The notes beneath the pieces were generated by a model that did not search any database, had not been told where the DNA came from, and saw only the letters and a program-made list of their open reading frames with translations. Below, one piece after another: positions 8,747 to 16,888 of a DNA stretch of 64,000 nt. The stretch is from the NCBI GenBank assembly GCA_017466695.1, contig JAFTTR010000002.1, positions 1 to 64,000 on the forward strand, read 5' to 3'. How positions within the stretch are numbered: position 1 is the first letter of the stretch; each line of letters starts with the position of its first letter. Source of the stretch: Alphaproteobacteria bacterium. Its GTDB lineage: Bacteria > Pseudomonadota > Alphaproteobacteria > CAAHEQ01 > UBA3637. The translations under genes and the position numbers were made by a program.

Positions 8747-9232
8747 TTATAAATTTTTTATATTTTTCTTGACTTGTTCCCTAATTTTATACAAGTTGTT
8801 ACTTACTTTATCCAAATTAGAAATAAAGTTATCTAAAAATTCACTATCGATTTCAAAATATTTTTTATTGTCTTTCCTTCTATGTAAAATTTGAGTTTTG
8901 CCATCTTTGGAGCTGGTTATCGGATATGCATGTACAAAATCTGTTCTTTGATCATTTAGTATGGAAAATAACTCTAAAGTTCCCTCCATTATAGGCATTA
9001 TTTGAGGATATTTGATTTTTGCTATATTCATTGTTTTTCTAAAAGAAGCAATTACTCTTCCACTAGTTAAGTCCAAGAGCTCTGTTCTATTTTGCGTACT
9101 ATCTATATGACAAATAATTTCTGTCATGAAACTATTAATAGACGCAAAACCGTATAGAGCAACTCCCAATCTAAATAAATACTCATCACTTTTTGGCAAC
9201 GCTAATCTTGTTTTATTTCTGATATGTTTCAT
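8747..9232 (-). CDS. Small helical protein with HEPN-like RX4H motif
   Basis: A 161-aa protein with no close family that I recognise. It is mostly helical, with no signal peptide. Residues 96-101 read R-T-D-F-V-H after a conserved-looking 'LFSILNDQ' helix; RX4-6H is the catalytic signature of HEPN ribonucleases. It shares its cassette and strand with the OLD nuclease, so a two-gene defence or toxin unit is plausible. The start at 9232 is 1 base after the stop of the upstream 'LLCDYRT' open tail, suggesting reinitiation. HEPN membership is an inference from one motif. Confidence 0.6.
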   Translation of the reverse strand: MKHIRNKTRLALPKSDEYLFRLGVALYGFASINSFMTEIICHIDSTQNRTELLDLTSGRVIASFRKTMNIAKIKYPQIMPIMEGTLELFSILNDQRTDFVHAYPITSSKDGKTQILHRRKDNKKYFEIDSEFLDNFISNLDKVSNNLYKIREQVKKNIKNL

Positions 9233-9233
9233 A

Positions 9234-9370
9234 CTACCACCATATTTTTCTTATACCAAAATTCACTAAATTTTTCAATTTTTCTTTTAATTCTTCTGAA
9301 ATTTGAGTCCGATAATCGCAAAGCAGCCCGCACCATGTATTAAAGCCCTCAACAAAATGAGGGCTTTTTT
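9234..9370 (-). other. Recurrent open tail 'TWCGLLCDYRTQI', copy C
   Basis: A minus-strand frame through copy C reads 'SPHFVEGFNTWCGLLCDYRT', then a Lys/Glu-rich helix, and stops at 9234-9236. It has no start codon. Copies D and E carry the same tail with mostly conservative changes. It may be the remains of a gene end, or a short peptide made by readthrough. Confidence 0.45.
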
Positions 9371-9444
9371 GTTTTGTTTACAAGCGTTTGGCTAAAGTCC
9401 AGTGGCAAGTCCGAAAAACACCAAAATTCCTCAATTATCGGACT
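9306..9444. repeat. Cassette-boundary inverted-repeat element, copy C
   Basis: 139 bp bounded by agtccgataat (9306-9316) and attatcggact (9434-9444), perfect inverted 11-mers. Inside are further GTCC/GGAC motifs, a terminator-like AAAGCCCTC/GAGGGCTTT hairpin and the tRNA-like gcaccat. It abuts the stop codon of the gene to its right. Confidence 0.8.
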
Positions 9445-9445
9445 T

Positions 9446-10171
9446 TTATTCCCCAATAGAAATGCTATAATCGGTTACCCATCCATGTGGCTCTTTCCAT
9501 TTATTTTCTTTCCAAATGCGTCCAAATACTCTAATTGAAATTTTTTTCCCAGAAGTGATTAGTGCTTCAAATTTCTTATATTCTTGTATATCCTCGTATA
9601 TAGAAAACCACATAATATGCAAATCTTTTACTATATCTTCTCCATCATATTGATTTGTTAATACTATAGAGCCACTAGATTTTTGAGGATGATATACTGG
9701 AATACTATCCAAATTATCATACAGCTTACTTCCTTCAATATTTTTATGAACAAAATGTATCTCGCAACTTGCTTCGCATATCTGTTCTTTATCTGGGAGA
9801 CATCCAAAATGTCCTTCTGCAACTCCATTGAAAAACGCATGTATTTCCTGTTCAGGCGTGTTCTTAATACCTTTATGGTTGGGCATATTTCTTGTTTTAA
9901 ACTGAACAGATGATAACGTCCCCTCCATATAAACCCCTGAACTATAATCTAGTTCTTTTAGAAACTCATCCCCTCTATCTTTAGAACTCACTTGTCTTTT
10001 TTCACAAACTTCTATCAATTTTCCATCTAAATCTTCTTGAACGAGCCTACCTATTTCTTCTCTTTTTTTTACCACATCTGGTAGATTATAATGAATCCAG
10101 TATAATTGCTTCGATAAATAGCTTAATATACAAATCACTATAATTAATAAAATTATAACTCCCATTTCCAT
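9446..10171 (-). CDS. Unrecognised membrane-anchored protein
   Basis: 241 aa. One N-terminal hydrophobic helix ('MGVIILLIIVICILSYLS', about residues 4-21) is followed by a soluble domain containing several Cys and Trp residues. The domain is of unknown family. The C-terminal part ('ISIRVFGRIWKENKWKEPHGW') has a beta-rich look. It is the only gene between elements C and D, on the same strand as its neighbours, and its stop lies one base from element C. An alternative start two codons in (MGV) is possible. No function is assigned. Confidence 0.65.
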   Translation of the reverse strand: MEMGVIILLIIVICILSYLSKQLYWIHYNLPDVVKKREEIGRLVQEDLDGKLIEVCEKRQVSSKDRGDEFLKELDYSSGVYMEGTLSSVQFKTRNMPNHKGIKNTPEQEIHAFFNGVAEGHFGCLPDKEQICEASCEIHFVHKNIEGSKLYDNLDSIPVYHPQKSSGSIVLTNQYDGEDIVKDLHIMWFSIYEDIQEYKKFEALITSGKKISIRVFGRIWKENKWKEPHGWVTDYSISIGE

Positions 10172-10237
10172 TTCCGTTTAGTCCCTTTCATTGACAAAAT
10201 ATCTACTAGATTTGAAAATAACAAAAAATTTGATAGA

Positions 10238-10345
10238 TTACAACTCTATTTTTTGCAACCTCTCTTTCAATTCTGCTGTAATTTGAGTCCGATAATCGCA
10301 AAGCAGCTCGCACCATGTTTTAAAGCCCTCAAGAAAATTAGGGCT
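10238..10345 (-). other. Recurrent open tail, copy D
   Basis: Reads 'SPNFLEGFKTWCELLCDYRT', then a helical Lys/Glu tail ending at the stop 10238-10240. It is the counterpart of the tail in copy C. The frame is open upstream for about 16 further codons. Confidence 0.45.
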
Positions 10346-10425
10346 TTTACTTTTATTTGCAAGCCATCCTCCGAGTCTGATAGTCCGATTGTTAAAAATC
10401 GTTAAAATTCACTAATTATCGGACT
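10286..10425. repeat. Cassette-boundary inverted-repeat element, copy D
   Basis: 140 bp bounded by agtccgataat (10286-10296) and attatcggact (10415-10425), the same 11-base arms as copy C. The same internal hairpin and gcaccatg are present. It overlaps the GNAT stop codon by two bases. Confidence 0.8.
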
Positions 10426-10972
10426 ATTTCAGATCTGATTTTAATTTTGAAAATACATTCTGATCACGATACCGCTTTTGAGAAATAGAATAAATATTCT
10501 GTCTCAAAACACCTTCAAATTTATACCCTGCCTTTATGGCAACATTGGCAGAACGCTGATTTAAAACATCTGTATGTATAACAATTCGGTTAAAATCATT
10601 ATCAAACAATTCTTTTTCTATAAGTGCAACTGCTTCACTCATATAGCCTTTTCCAGTATAGTCCGTATCTAACCAATAGCCGATTTCTGCACGTTTATGT
10701 TGCCATGCTACGTTTATTACACTAATCAAACCGATGAATTTTTTTCCCATATATATTTCATATACAAATTGGGCATTATTGTCCCAATCAACATTGACTT
10801 TTTCTAAAAATTTCAAAATATTCTCTGGGGAGTGTGTTTCCTCTACCCAACCAAGCCAAGGGGAAAATACATCTCTACATTTATCAATGGTTGTATATAT
10901 CCGTTCAGCTGTTTCCACATTAAATGTTGCTCTCTTTAATGCTATACGCTCGCTCAGTATGTTTTCACGCAT
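10424..10972 (-). CDS. GNAT acetyltransferase, RimJ/RimL type
   Basis: Transfers acetyl from acetyl-CoA to an amino group, often a protein N-terminus or an antibiotic. The 182-aa protein shows 'RIALKRAT' at the start, beta4/motif A 'AEIGYWLDTDYTGKGYMSEAV' split around G-K-G, and the RimJ-like 'NQRSANVAIKAGYKFEGVLRQ' ending. The start at 10972 has GGGAGGAAG upstream; the longer in-frame ORF to 11092 runs through the repeat element without an RBS. Its final codons KLKSDLK are duplicated as a remnant at 6718-6743 beside element B. Acetyltransferases are common cargo in cassette arrays. Substrate unknown. Confidence 0.85.
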   Translation of the reverse strand: MRENILSERIALKRATFNVETAERIYTTIDKCRDVFSPWLGWVEETHSPENILKFLEKVNVDWDNNAQFVYEIYMGKKFIGLISVINVAWQHKRAEIGYWLDTDYTGKGYMSEAVALIEKELFDNDFNRIVIHTDVLNQRSANVAIKAGYKFEGVLRQNIYSISQKRYRDQNVFSKLKSDLK

Positions 10973-11021
10973 GAATACTTCCTCCCAAAACCTCTTTAAG
11001 TTTAGCAAAAATTTGAATAGA

Positions 11022-11099
11022 TTACAACTGTATTTTTTCCAATTTTTCTGTAATAATGGTCCGATAATCGCAAAGCAGCCCGCACCATACAAAAAACAG
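11022..11099. repeat. Half copy of the boundary element (copy E), island right end
   Basis: Contains gtccgataat (11059-11068), the 'WCGLLCDYRT' tail (stop at 11022-11024, minus strand) and gcaccatacaaaaaacag (11082-11099). The last string matches the bases at the 3' end of tRNA-Thr (6429-6445) apart from one extra A. Then ctcacggggg (11111-11120) also matches 6495-6504. The missing arm here complements the missing arm of copy B. Confidence 0.7.
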
Positions 11100-11215
11100 G
11101 TGAAAAAGGACTCACGGGGGAAACATAATAAAATTAATTATACTATTCATATTGACTATACTAATCTTTTCGGTATATTATCCAATAGGATTAAATATAT
11201 TTAGTATATCACCAA

Positions 11216-12331
11216 ATGAACAAGCAAGCAACAAAACAACATCTAGACTGGATTGATGCATTAAAAGGGATTGCCATGATCTTAATTTTAATGATCCATA
11301 CAGATGCAGGAGCAAGATTACCTAAAGTTTTATCTCCAATTGGATATAATGGCTGGGTTGGAGTTGTTATCTTCTTTTTAATTTCTTCATTTTTGTTATA
11401 CAAATCTTTGCATAATTATTTTTGTCAAACTCCCTATTCTTTCAAATCCATACATAGTTGGATCAAAAAAAAATTTTTTCATTTTATTCCTTTATTTTAT
11501 TTAGCTCTACTATTTGGTATATATATGGGAGGCAACAAAACGTGGATAGGAAGTGAATTAACAATTACTGTGTACAATATCATAACCCATTTGTTCTTTG
11601 TTCATGGACTTTTTCCACGCTATTCTAACAGTATTCTAGGGGTTGAATGGTATATTGGCACATTGGCATTATTTATATGGATTATTCCGTTTTTATTTAA
11701 ATATATTAATACCTTGACAAGAAGTATTCTTGCCTTTTTAATATCAATCCCGACTGTCTTTTATATAAATAGTTACTTAATTAACCTAACGTACTTTTCC
11801 AACCCCATAGATTTAAAAGTTTATAATTCATTTATTAAAGATTTTTGCATTTTTGAAAATTTGCCAACCCTATTTTTAGGAATTGTTTTGTATTATATTT
11901 TTAAATATATCACTACAACTGAAATAAAGAATAAAAAAATACTATCCTATCTCTTATTATTAATCAGTGTTGTTCTGATTTATGATGCTAGCATATTTGG
12001 GAACCATAGCCTTTTTATCATTAATACCCATACTTTATGGAGTATTACATTCTCTATTTTTATTATATCACAAATACTCTATCAAAATAAAATAATTTGT
12101 AATAATTTTTTCAAAGTAATCGGTCGATATTCTTGGCCAATTTATTTGTTTCATCTCTATTTAATATATGCTTATAAAAAATATTTAAACTTCAGTTTTA
12201 GCAGTTCTACTCTAAATTGGAGCATTGAATTTGTTTTTGTCTTAATCTCTTCATTAGCATTAGCCTATGGATTAACACGATTTGTTAATAGCCCTATATT
12301 AAATTGGTTGTCCTTTAAAAACAAAAAATAA
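11216..12331 (+). CDS. Acyltransferase family 3 (OafA/integral membrane)
   Basis: These inner-membrane enzymes O-acylate LPS, peptidoglycan or other glycans. The 371-aa protein begins 'LDWIDALKGIAMILILMIHT', the typical first helix with the conserved D and the active-site-region His, and then shows about ten hydrophobic segments. No SGNH extension is present. No clear RBS precedes the ATG at 11216. A weak AT-rich promoter may lie at 11160-11200. It lies just outside the island, on the opposite strand, and is convergent with the transglutaminase-like gene. Confidence 0.88.
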   Translation: MNKQATKQHLDWIDALKGIAMILILMIHTDAGARLPKVLSPIGYNGWVGVVIFFLISSFLLYKSLHNYFCQTPYSFKSIHSWIKKKFFHFIPLFYLALLFGIYMGGNKTWIGSELTITVYNIITHLFFVHGLFPRYSNSILGVEWYIGTLALFIWIIPFLFKYINTLTRSILAFLISIPTVFYINSYLINLTYFSNPIDLKVYNSFIKDFCIFENLPTLFLGIVLYYIFKYITTTEIKNKKILSYLLLLISVVLIYDASIFGNHSLFIINTHTLWSITFSIFIISQILYQNKIICNNFFKVIGRYSWPIYLFHLYLIYAYKKYLNFSFSSSTLNWSIEFVFVLISSLALAYGLTRFVNSPILNWLSFKNKK

Positions 12332-12397
12332 TTTTACATCTAAACTTATTTTTTATAGCTAAGCATCATCTCTTATTTGCTAGCGTATATTCTACTT

Positions 12398-13288
12398 CTA
12401 ATACTGTGTTTGCTTGGCTGAAAGAAGAACCTGTTTTTTTGCTAAATCTTCCTTTTCTTTATTTTCACTTGAGTGTGTTGAACTAGGCCATATATTCTTT
12501 TCAGTCAAAGGGGATCTCCAAGTACCACCCACTCCATAATATTGGATGTGGTTGTTAAAAATATCAGCAGCTGGGAAAACCCCTGCTTCCCCTCCTTCAT
12601 ACTGTGGACGTATATGAGAAACAAAACTGTTCCATTCCTTTTCAGCTAAGGGGATTTTTCTAATAACAGGATATATACCTTGTGACATTTTTCTATCTAA
12701 CATCTGATCAAAAACGTATCTTTTCCCCTTATCATTTAAAACTAAAAAAGTATGGGCTTCTGCTTCATTATCTGGTAAACCATTTTTATCTGGAGCGACT
12801 CTCTGCCCTACAAAAAGTTCAGATTCTAATCCTAATTTTTGAAAAAATAGTTGAGCTACTGCACCATATTCCCCACACATCATTTCCCTTGCATTCAAAA
12901 CTTCATCAAAGCTTCTCGATTTGTTCATCACATATTGACCAGTACGGCGCATAGCCCTTTCCTCATCAGCAAATGACTCAGAAAAATACTTTTTTCTTCC
13001 AATTAAAACAGCTGTACAAGCAAAAAAAGCATCCACTGAAATATCAATGTTATTTTTGTTAAAAGCTTCTTGATATTGTTTTCTTGCAACATCAGTGTTT
13101 ATTCTGTTATAAACATCATTCAACGTATCAACAAGTTTTTGAGCAGTCCCATCAAGCTCTAAAACATCTGGTTTTGACTGTGGTCTTCCCTCTTGATCAT
13201 ATAAACTAGAAGCTGTCATCGGCAATGTATCCCCTATTTTAATATCTTTTGCTACATATGCCCCTTCGTATAAATCTTTCTTTTCCAT
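12398..13288 (-). CDS. Transglutaminase-like (papain-fold) protein
   Basis: 296 aa, no signal peptide. A Cys-His-Asp triad pattern of the transglutaminase-like superfamily can be read in order: Cys in 'MMCGEYGAVAQLFFQKLGL', His in 'EAHTFLVLNDKGK' and Asp in 'VFDQMLD'. Such proteins are proteases, deamidases or inactive binding proteins. The start at 13288 has GGAG eight bases upstream; the longer ORF to 13318 does not. The C-terminal about 40 residues are low-complexity, Ser- and Lys-rich. Secretion as an effector is possible but nothing in the sequence shows it. Confidence 0.6.
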   Translation of the reverse strand: MEKKDLYEGAYVAKDIKIGDTLPMTASSLYDQEGRPQSKPDVLELDGTAQKLVDTLNDVYNRINTDVARKQYQEAFNKNNIDISVDAFFACTAVLIGRKKYFSESFADEERAMRRTGQYVMNKSRSFDEVLNAREMMCGEYGAVAQLFFQKLGLESELFVGQRVAPDKNGLPDNEAEAHTFLVLNDKGKRYVFDQMLDRKMSQGIYPVIRKIPLAEKEWNSFVSHIRPQYEGGEAGVFPAADIFNNHIQYYGVGGTWRSPLTEKNIWPSSTHSSENKEKEDLAKKQVLLSAKQTQY

Positions 13289-13467
13289 TCTCAAACTCCA
13301 AATAAAGATGAAAAACAACCTATGATACCATTAATTATTATACATAAAAATTATAACAAAACAAAGTGTTTTTTTATAAACAAAGAGTTTAAGCACTTAA
13401 TCCACTTGTATTTTTTGAATTCATTTACTATAAAATAATTAGGATTAAACAATTAAATGGAGAAAAA

Positions 13468-13917
13468 ATGCAAGAAATCAAATTAAATGGTATCGATAAA
13501 AATGGGAATGAAAAAGTGTTTTCATTAAGTGATTTTAAAGGAGAAAAAACCATTCTTTATTTTTATCCCAAAGATAATACATCCGGTTGCACACAAGAAG
13601 CCTGTAACTTTAGAGACAATCTCAATCGTTTAACAGCCTGTGCCAATGTTGTTGGGGTCAGTCCTGATTCAATTAAAAGTCATCTCAAGTTTAAAGAAGC
13701 TCAAGGATTAAATTTTCCTTTATTATCAGATACAGACCACCAACTTGCCACCCTCTTTAATGTCTGGGTTGAAAAATCTATGTATGGTAGAAAATATATG
13801 GGAATTGAAAGATCAACATTTATCCTAGATGAAAATTTAAATGTCATAAAAGAATGGCGAAAAGTCAAGGTTCCTGGTCATGTTGATGATGTTATATCTT
13901 TTTTCAAAAACAGTTAA
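13468..13917 (+). CDS. bcp: Thiol peroxidase, PrxQ/Bcp type
   Basis: Reduces H2O2 and organic hydroperoxides with electrons from thioredoxin. The 149-aa protein has the PrxQ motif 'DNTSGCTQEACNFRD', with the peroxidatic Cys and a resolving Cys five residues later. 'FYPKD' and 'ERSTFILDENL' are also standard. GGAGAAAAA precedes the ATG. It stands alone between convergent or divergent neighbours. Confidence 0.96.
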   Translation: MQEIKLNGIDKNGNEKVFSLSDFKGEKTILYFYPKDNTSGCTQEACNFRDNLNRLTACANVVGVSPDSIKSHLKFKEAQGLNFPLLSDTDHQLATLFNVWVEKSMYGRKYMGIERSTFILDENLNVIKEWRKVKVPGHVDDVISFFKNS

Positions 13918-13949
13918 CAGTAATCAATTTATTAATTAAAATCAAAATA

Positions 13950-14927
13950 TTAAGACTGACCTGATGCCTTTTCAATCCCTTTTTTAAGCGAGCTCATACA
14001 TTTGCTAATCATCTTCGTCAGCTTTGCTTCTTGTATGTCGATCTTTTGATTTTCGTCAAAAAGAGCATAACCACTTGGTGTGAAGAGGGCTGGTTTAATG
14101 TGCCCTTCTTTCATCCAATACCTGATTGTTGAAACAGGAACATCACACAGCTTTGCAAATTTTGCAATGGTTAATAAATTATCTTTATTTTCTTCATTAA
14201 AAGACTTTTCAGCAAGTAATTGAAAAGAACGACTTAAAGCCGATCTCATAAAAGAATAATATGCCTCTTTTTTGTTTTTCAGCTGATAATTTTCCATAAC
14301 TTCAAAATATCTTTTTTTATCAATAGACCTTAATACAATGGGCAAATATCCATTTTTAAGACAAATAAGAGTTAATAAAAGAAAAGCAATATAAAAATTC
14401 CCTTTTTTAAAAGGTGAAATTGTCAAAAACTTGTAATGCGCTTCAAATGCAAAAGAAAGGGCATCTTCTCCTTTTTTGTTTAAAAAATCATCAAACTCTT
14501 TCATCTCGCTTAAAATATCTTTCGTTTCAACTCTTTTTATTTTTAAAGGAGAATTTATCCTCGCTTTGCGATATTGACCAGCCTCGATATCCATTTTTTC
14601 AAAAATCATTTTGTTAAGTTTTTGAAGAAAAAATGAATCAAGTGTTATTTTTTTATAATTCTCAAAAACAAACTCTAGCGTATTCATAAAGTTAAAAAGA
14701 ATAAGATATTGCCAAAAAGAATGACCATTAGATGTTGTTTTTTCTTGCACAAAATTGAGTATTTCCAATCGAGTAAATGTCCCCTCCTCAATCATATTGA
14801 TTGTAAATAAAAGCTCAATAAAAGCTTTCATTTTAAACTTAGAAAACTCATTTTTATCTTTTAAAATTAAACTTAATTTCAATCGCTCTTTGTTAAATTT
14901 ATCTTTATAATTCAAGATATCCCCCAT
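13950..14927 (-). CDS. Degenerate Fic-fold protein with C-terminal MerR-type HTH
   Basis: Fic enzymes attach AMP or other groups to target proteins through HPFxDGNGR. Here the fold is recognisable: 'AGQYRKARI' (116-124) and the loop region 'TISPFKKGNF' (169-178). The catalytic His is Ser171 and the GNGR glycine and arginine are replaced, so AMP transfer should be lost. Residues 251-292 ('TIAKFAKLCDVPVSTIRYWM') form a MerR-like helix-turn-helix. The combination suggests a DNA-binding regulator built on a dead Fic scaffold. No strong RBS is seen at 14927. Target genes unknown. Confidence 0.65.
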   Translation of the reverse strand: MGDILNYKDKFNKERLKLSLILKDKNEFSKFKMKAFIELLFTINMIEEGTFTRLEILNFVQEKTTSNGHSFWQYLILFNFMNTLEFVFENYKKITLDSFFLQKLNKMIFEKMDIEAGQYRKARINSPLKIKRVETKDILSEMKEFDDFLNKKGEDALSFAFEAHYKFLTISPFKKGNFYIAFLLLTLICLKNGYLPIVLRSIDKKRYFEVMENYQLKNKKEAYYSFMRSALSRSFQLLAEKSFNEENKDNLLTIAKFAKLCDVPVSTIRYWMKEGHIKPALFTPSGYALFDENQKIDIQEAKLTKMISKCMSSLKKGIEKASGQS

Positions 14928-15027
14928 ACTTTATACTTTTATGTTTTATACAACTATAAACTTTTTTTTAAATATATCAAGCAAAAAGTTATTCTTTTTA
15001 TTTTTTTTAAACTATAAAGTTATGGAT

Positions 15028-15066
15028 AAAAAAAATACCTTCTCATAAAAAAGGTATTTTTTTTAG
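15028..15066. terminator. Bidirectional hairpin terminator
   Basis: ATACCTT/AAGGTAT hairpin flanked by A- and T-runs, between the divergently placed Fic-like gene (starts at 14927) and the end of the GT-C gene. It most likely terminates the GT-C transcript. Confidence 0.75.
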
Positions 15067-15081
15067 TTTAAAAATCTAAGA

Positions 15082-16800
15082 TTATTCATTTTGATAAATA
15101 ATTTTTCCCCAAATCAAATATCCCTCTTTTTCTTTTTTTAGCTGTTTTAACTCAAACCAAGAAGGCATATTTTTTTGAGATATAATGCGCTTATAAAAAC
15201 TTGATTCTGGTGCATTTTTGTAATAAACATCAATATCATGAACGGTTAACAATACATCTTCTACTTGATGTTTTTTAAGAAGGTCATAAACCTGAGACAT
15301 ATTCGTCCCATAAAAAATATGATGCGAATCTAAAATCCCCTCCTCATTCCTGTGATATGGTGTTGCAACAACGGGGCGTCCTGTTTCAAAAATAATTTTT
15401 GGACCGTAAAAAACATCACTTAAAACTGTTTTAATTCCATTGTTTAAAAGGTAATTATTTTGTATAAGAGACTGACTTTCTCCCCTTTTTGTATACGACA
15501 TTAAGTCAGAACAAGAAATAATCAGTATTGCCCCTAAAAAATAACAAAAAGAAACACCCATGACATGATTGGGAACAACATCTTCTTTTTTCATATCTTT
15601 TGTTTCAAACCTGACCCAATCAACAAAAGGTATCAAAGCATACAAACTTAAAAAAGAACAGAACCTGAGACTATAACATGTTAATATAAAATAACCTAAC
15701 AAAAAAACACCAACTGATGAAAGCCATAAGTCGAATTTTCTTTTACGCCACAGACAAGCTATCCACAAAATAACACCCAAAAAAGGGGATCCTAAATAAT
15801 AAAGCGTTCTTAAAAAACTCTTCAATGGCGATTGCATCTCTTGAATCCGACACATCCAAACATCTGCTAATTGAGATGTAAATAACGGATAATAAAGCAT
15901 GCCTAACCAACAAAATGAAACAATACCCAAGGGAATTAACGAAACTATTTTTTGTAATACTGTGTATTTATCAGCTTGATACCATTGCATAATTTTTAAG
16001 TTCAAAAAGACTAATCCAGCCATACCAACATAGGCAAATGAAATTCTCCCTAGATCCAAATAAAATAATCCTTGAGCTGGAGGATTTAAAAGCGTAGCAA
16101 TAAATAATGTGACAAAAGTCCAAAAAACAAATGAAACAATATCTTTTAATCGTCTCTTAAAAAAGACAAACCCAAGGGCAAAAGCAGACAACATCATAAA
16201 GAAGAAAATCCAACTTTCAACTGTTGTCCAAATACTTAAGGCAGCAAAAACACCCCCTAAAATGACACTTTTCTTCTTATCAAAATATATCCAACGCATT
16301 AAAAATGCAAATGAAATCCACTGAAACAACAAAATTAAAGCATGGTGATCGGGATTAAAAAAACGAAAAGCTCCTTGAAATGGGAAAGGAAAGAAAATTC
16401 CAAAAATAAAAAGAAGCCGATAAAAACCTTTATAGAACGGCCTAATTACAAAATATGTTGTTAAAACAAACAAAATTCCAATAACCGGAGAAAGAAAAAT
16501 ACCAGATAAAAAAACGGCCTCTTTTAATGGATAGGTATTTTTAAAAAACCAGTATAAACCATACCAAAATATATCTAATGGCCGTGTCCAGTGCAAAATC
16601 TCACCCTTTGGATAATTACTCAGCATAAAAGGTTGCTCTGAAAAAGAGGCAGATGAAATCCACGCAATCATCCGGTTTGCCCACATATAACTGTCTGTAT
16701 CACGATAAAAAGCCCCACTTGTTGTCGCCATAACCAACAAACAAAGAAGTGTAACTCCTAAATAAAAGAATAAATCATATTTTTCAAAAAACTTTTTCAT
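15082..16800 (-). CDS. GT-C-fold polytopic membrane glycosyltransferase
   Basis: 572 aa with about 11-12 membrane helices and a soluble C-terminal domain. The first periplasmic loop carries 'YRDTDSYMWANRM', matching the acidic D-x-D-x-Y loop of STT3/PMT-like GT-C enzymes that use polyprenyl-linked sugars. 'FNPDHHALIL' resembles a second conserved acidic loop. It is divergent from the FAD oxidoreductase gene. A role in transferring a lipid-linked sugar to protein, LPS or polymer is inferred; the acceptor is unknown. Confidence 0.75.
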   Translation of the reverse strand: MKKFFEKYDLFFYLGVTLLCLLVMATTSGAFYRDTDSYMWANRMIAWISSASFSEQPFMLSNYPKGEILHWTRPLDIFWYGLYWFFKNTYPLKEAVFLSGIFLSPVIGILFVLTTYFVIRPFYKGFYRLLFIFGIFFPFPFQGAFRFFNPDHHALILLFQWISFAFLMRWIYFDKKKSVILGGVFAALSIWTTVESWIFFFMMLSAFALGFVFFKRRLKDIVSFVFWTFVTLFIATLLNPPAQGLFYLDLGRISFAYVGMAGLVFLNLKIMQWYQADKYTVLQKIVSLIPLGIVSFCWLGMLYYPLFTSQLADVWMCRIQEMQSPLKSFLRTLYYLGSPFLGVILWIACLWRKRKFDLWLSSVGVFLLGYFILTCYSLRFCSFLSLYALIPFVDWVRFETKDMKKEDVVPNHVMGVSFCYFLGAILIISCSDLMSYTKRGESQSLIQNNYLLNNGIKTVLSDVFYGPKIIFETGRPVVATPYHRNEEGILDSHHIFYGTNMSQVYDLLKKHQVEDVLLTVHDIDVYYKNAPESSFYKRIISQKNMPSWFELKQLKKEKEGYLIWGKIIYQNE

Positions 16801-16888
16801 ATTTTAATTTTATACAAGTTCAGAAAAAAAATCTAGACTTTTTTAAAAATTCAATTAATATGAATTTAAATTATATGAAAGAGGAAAC

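Noticed and set aside
10973-11092. Extended N-terminus of the GNAT gene
   Set aside because: It runs through boundary element E in a different frame from the conserved tail; the ATG at 10972 has a strong RBS.
6599-11099. Canonical integron attC sites
   Set aside because: The elements are palindromic and of suitable length, but their ends (GTCCGAT...ATCGGAC) do not match the RYYYAAC/GTTRRRY cores and no integron integrase is in the window; kept as cassette-like only.
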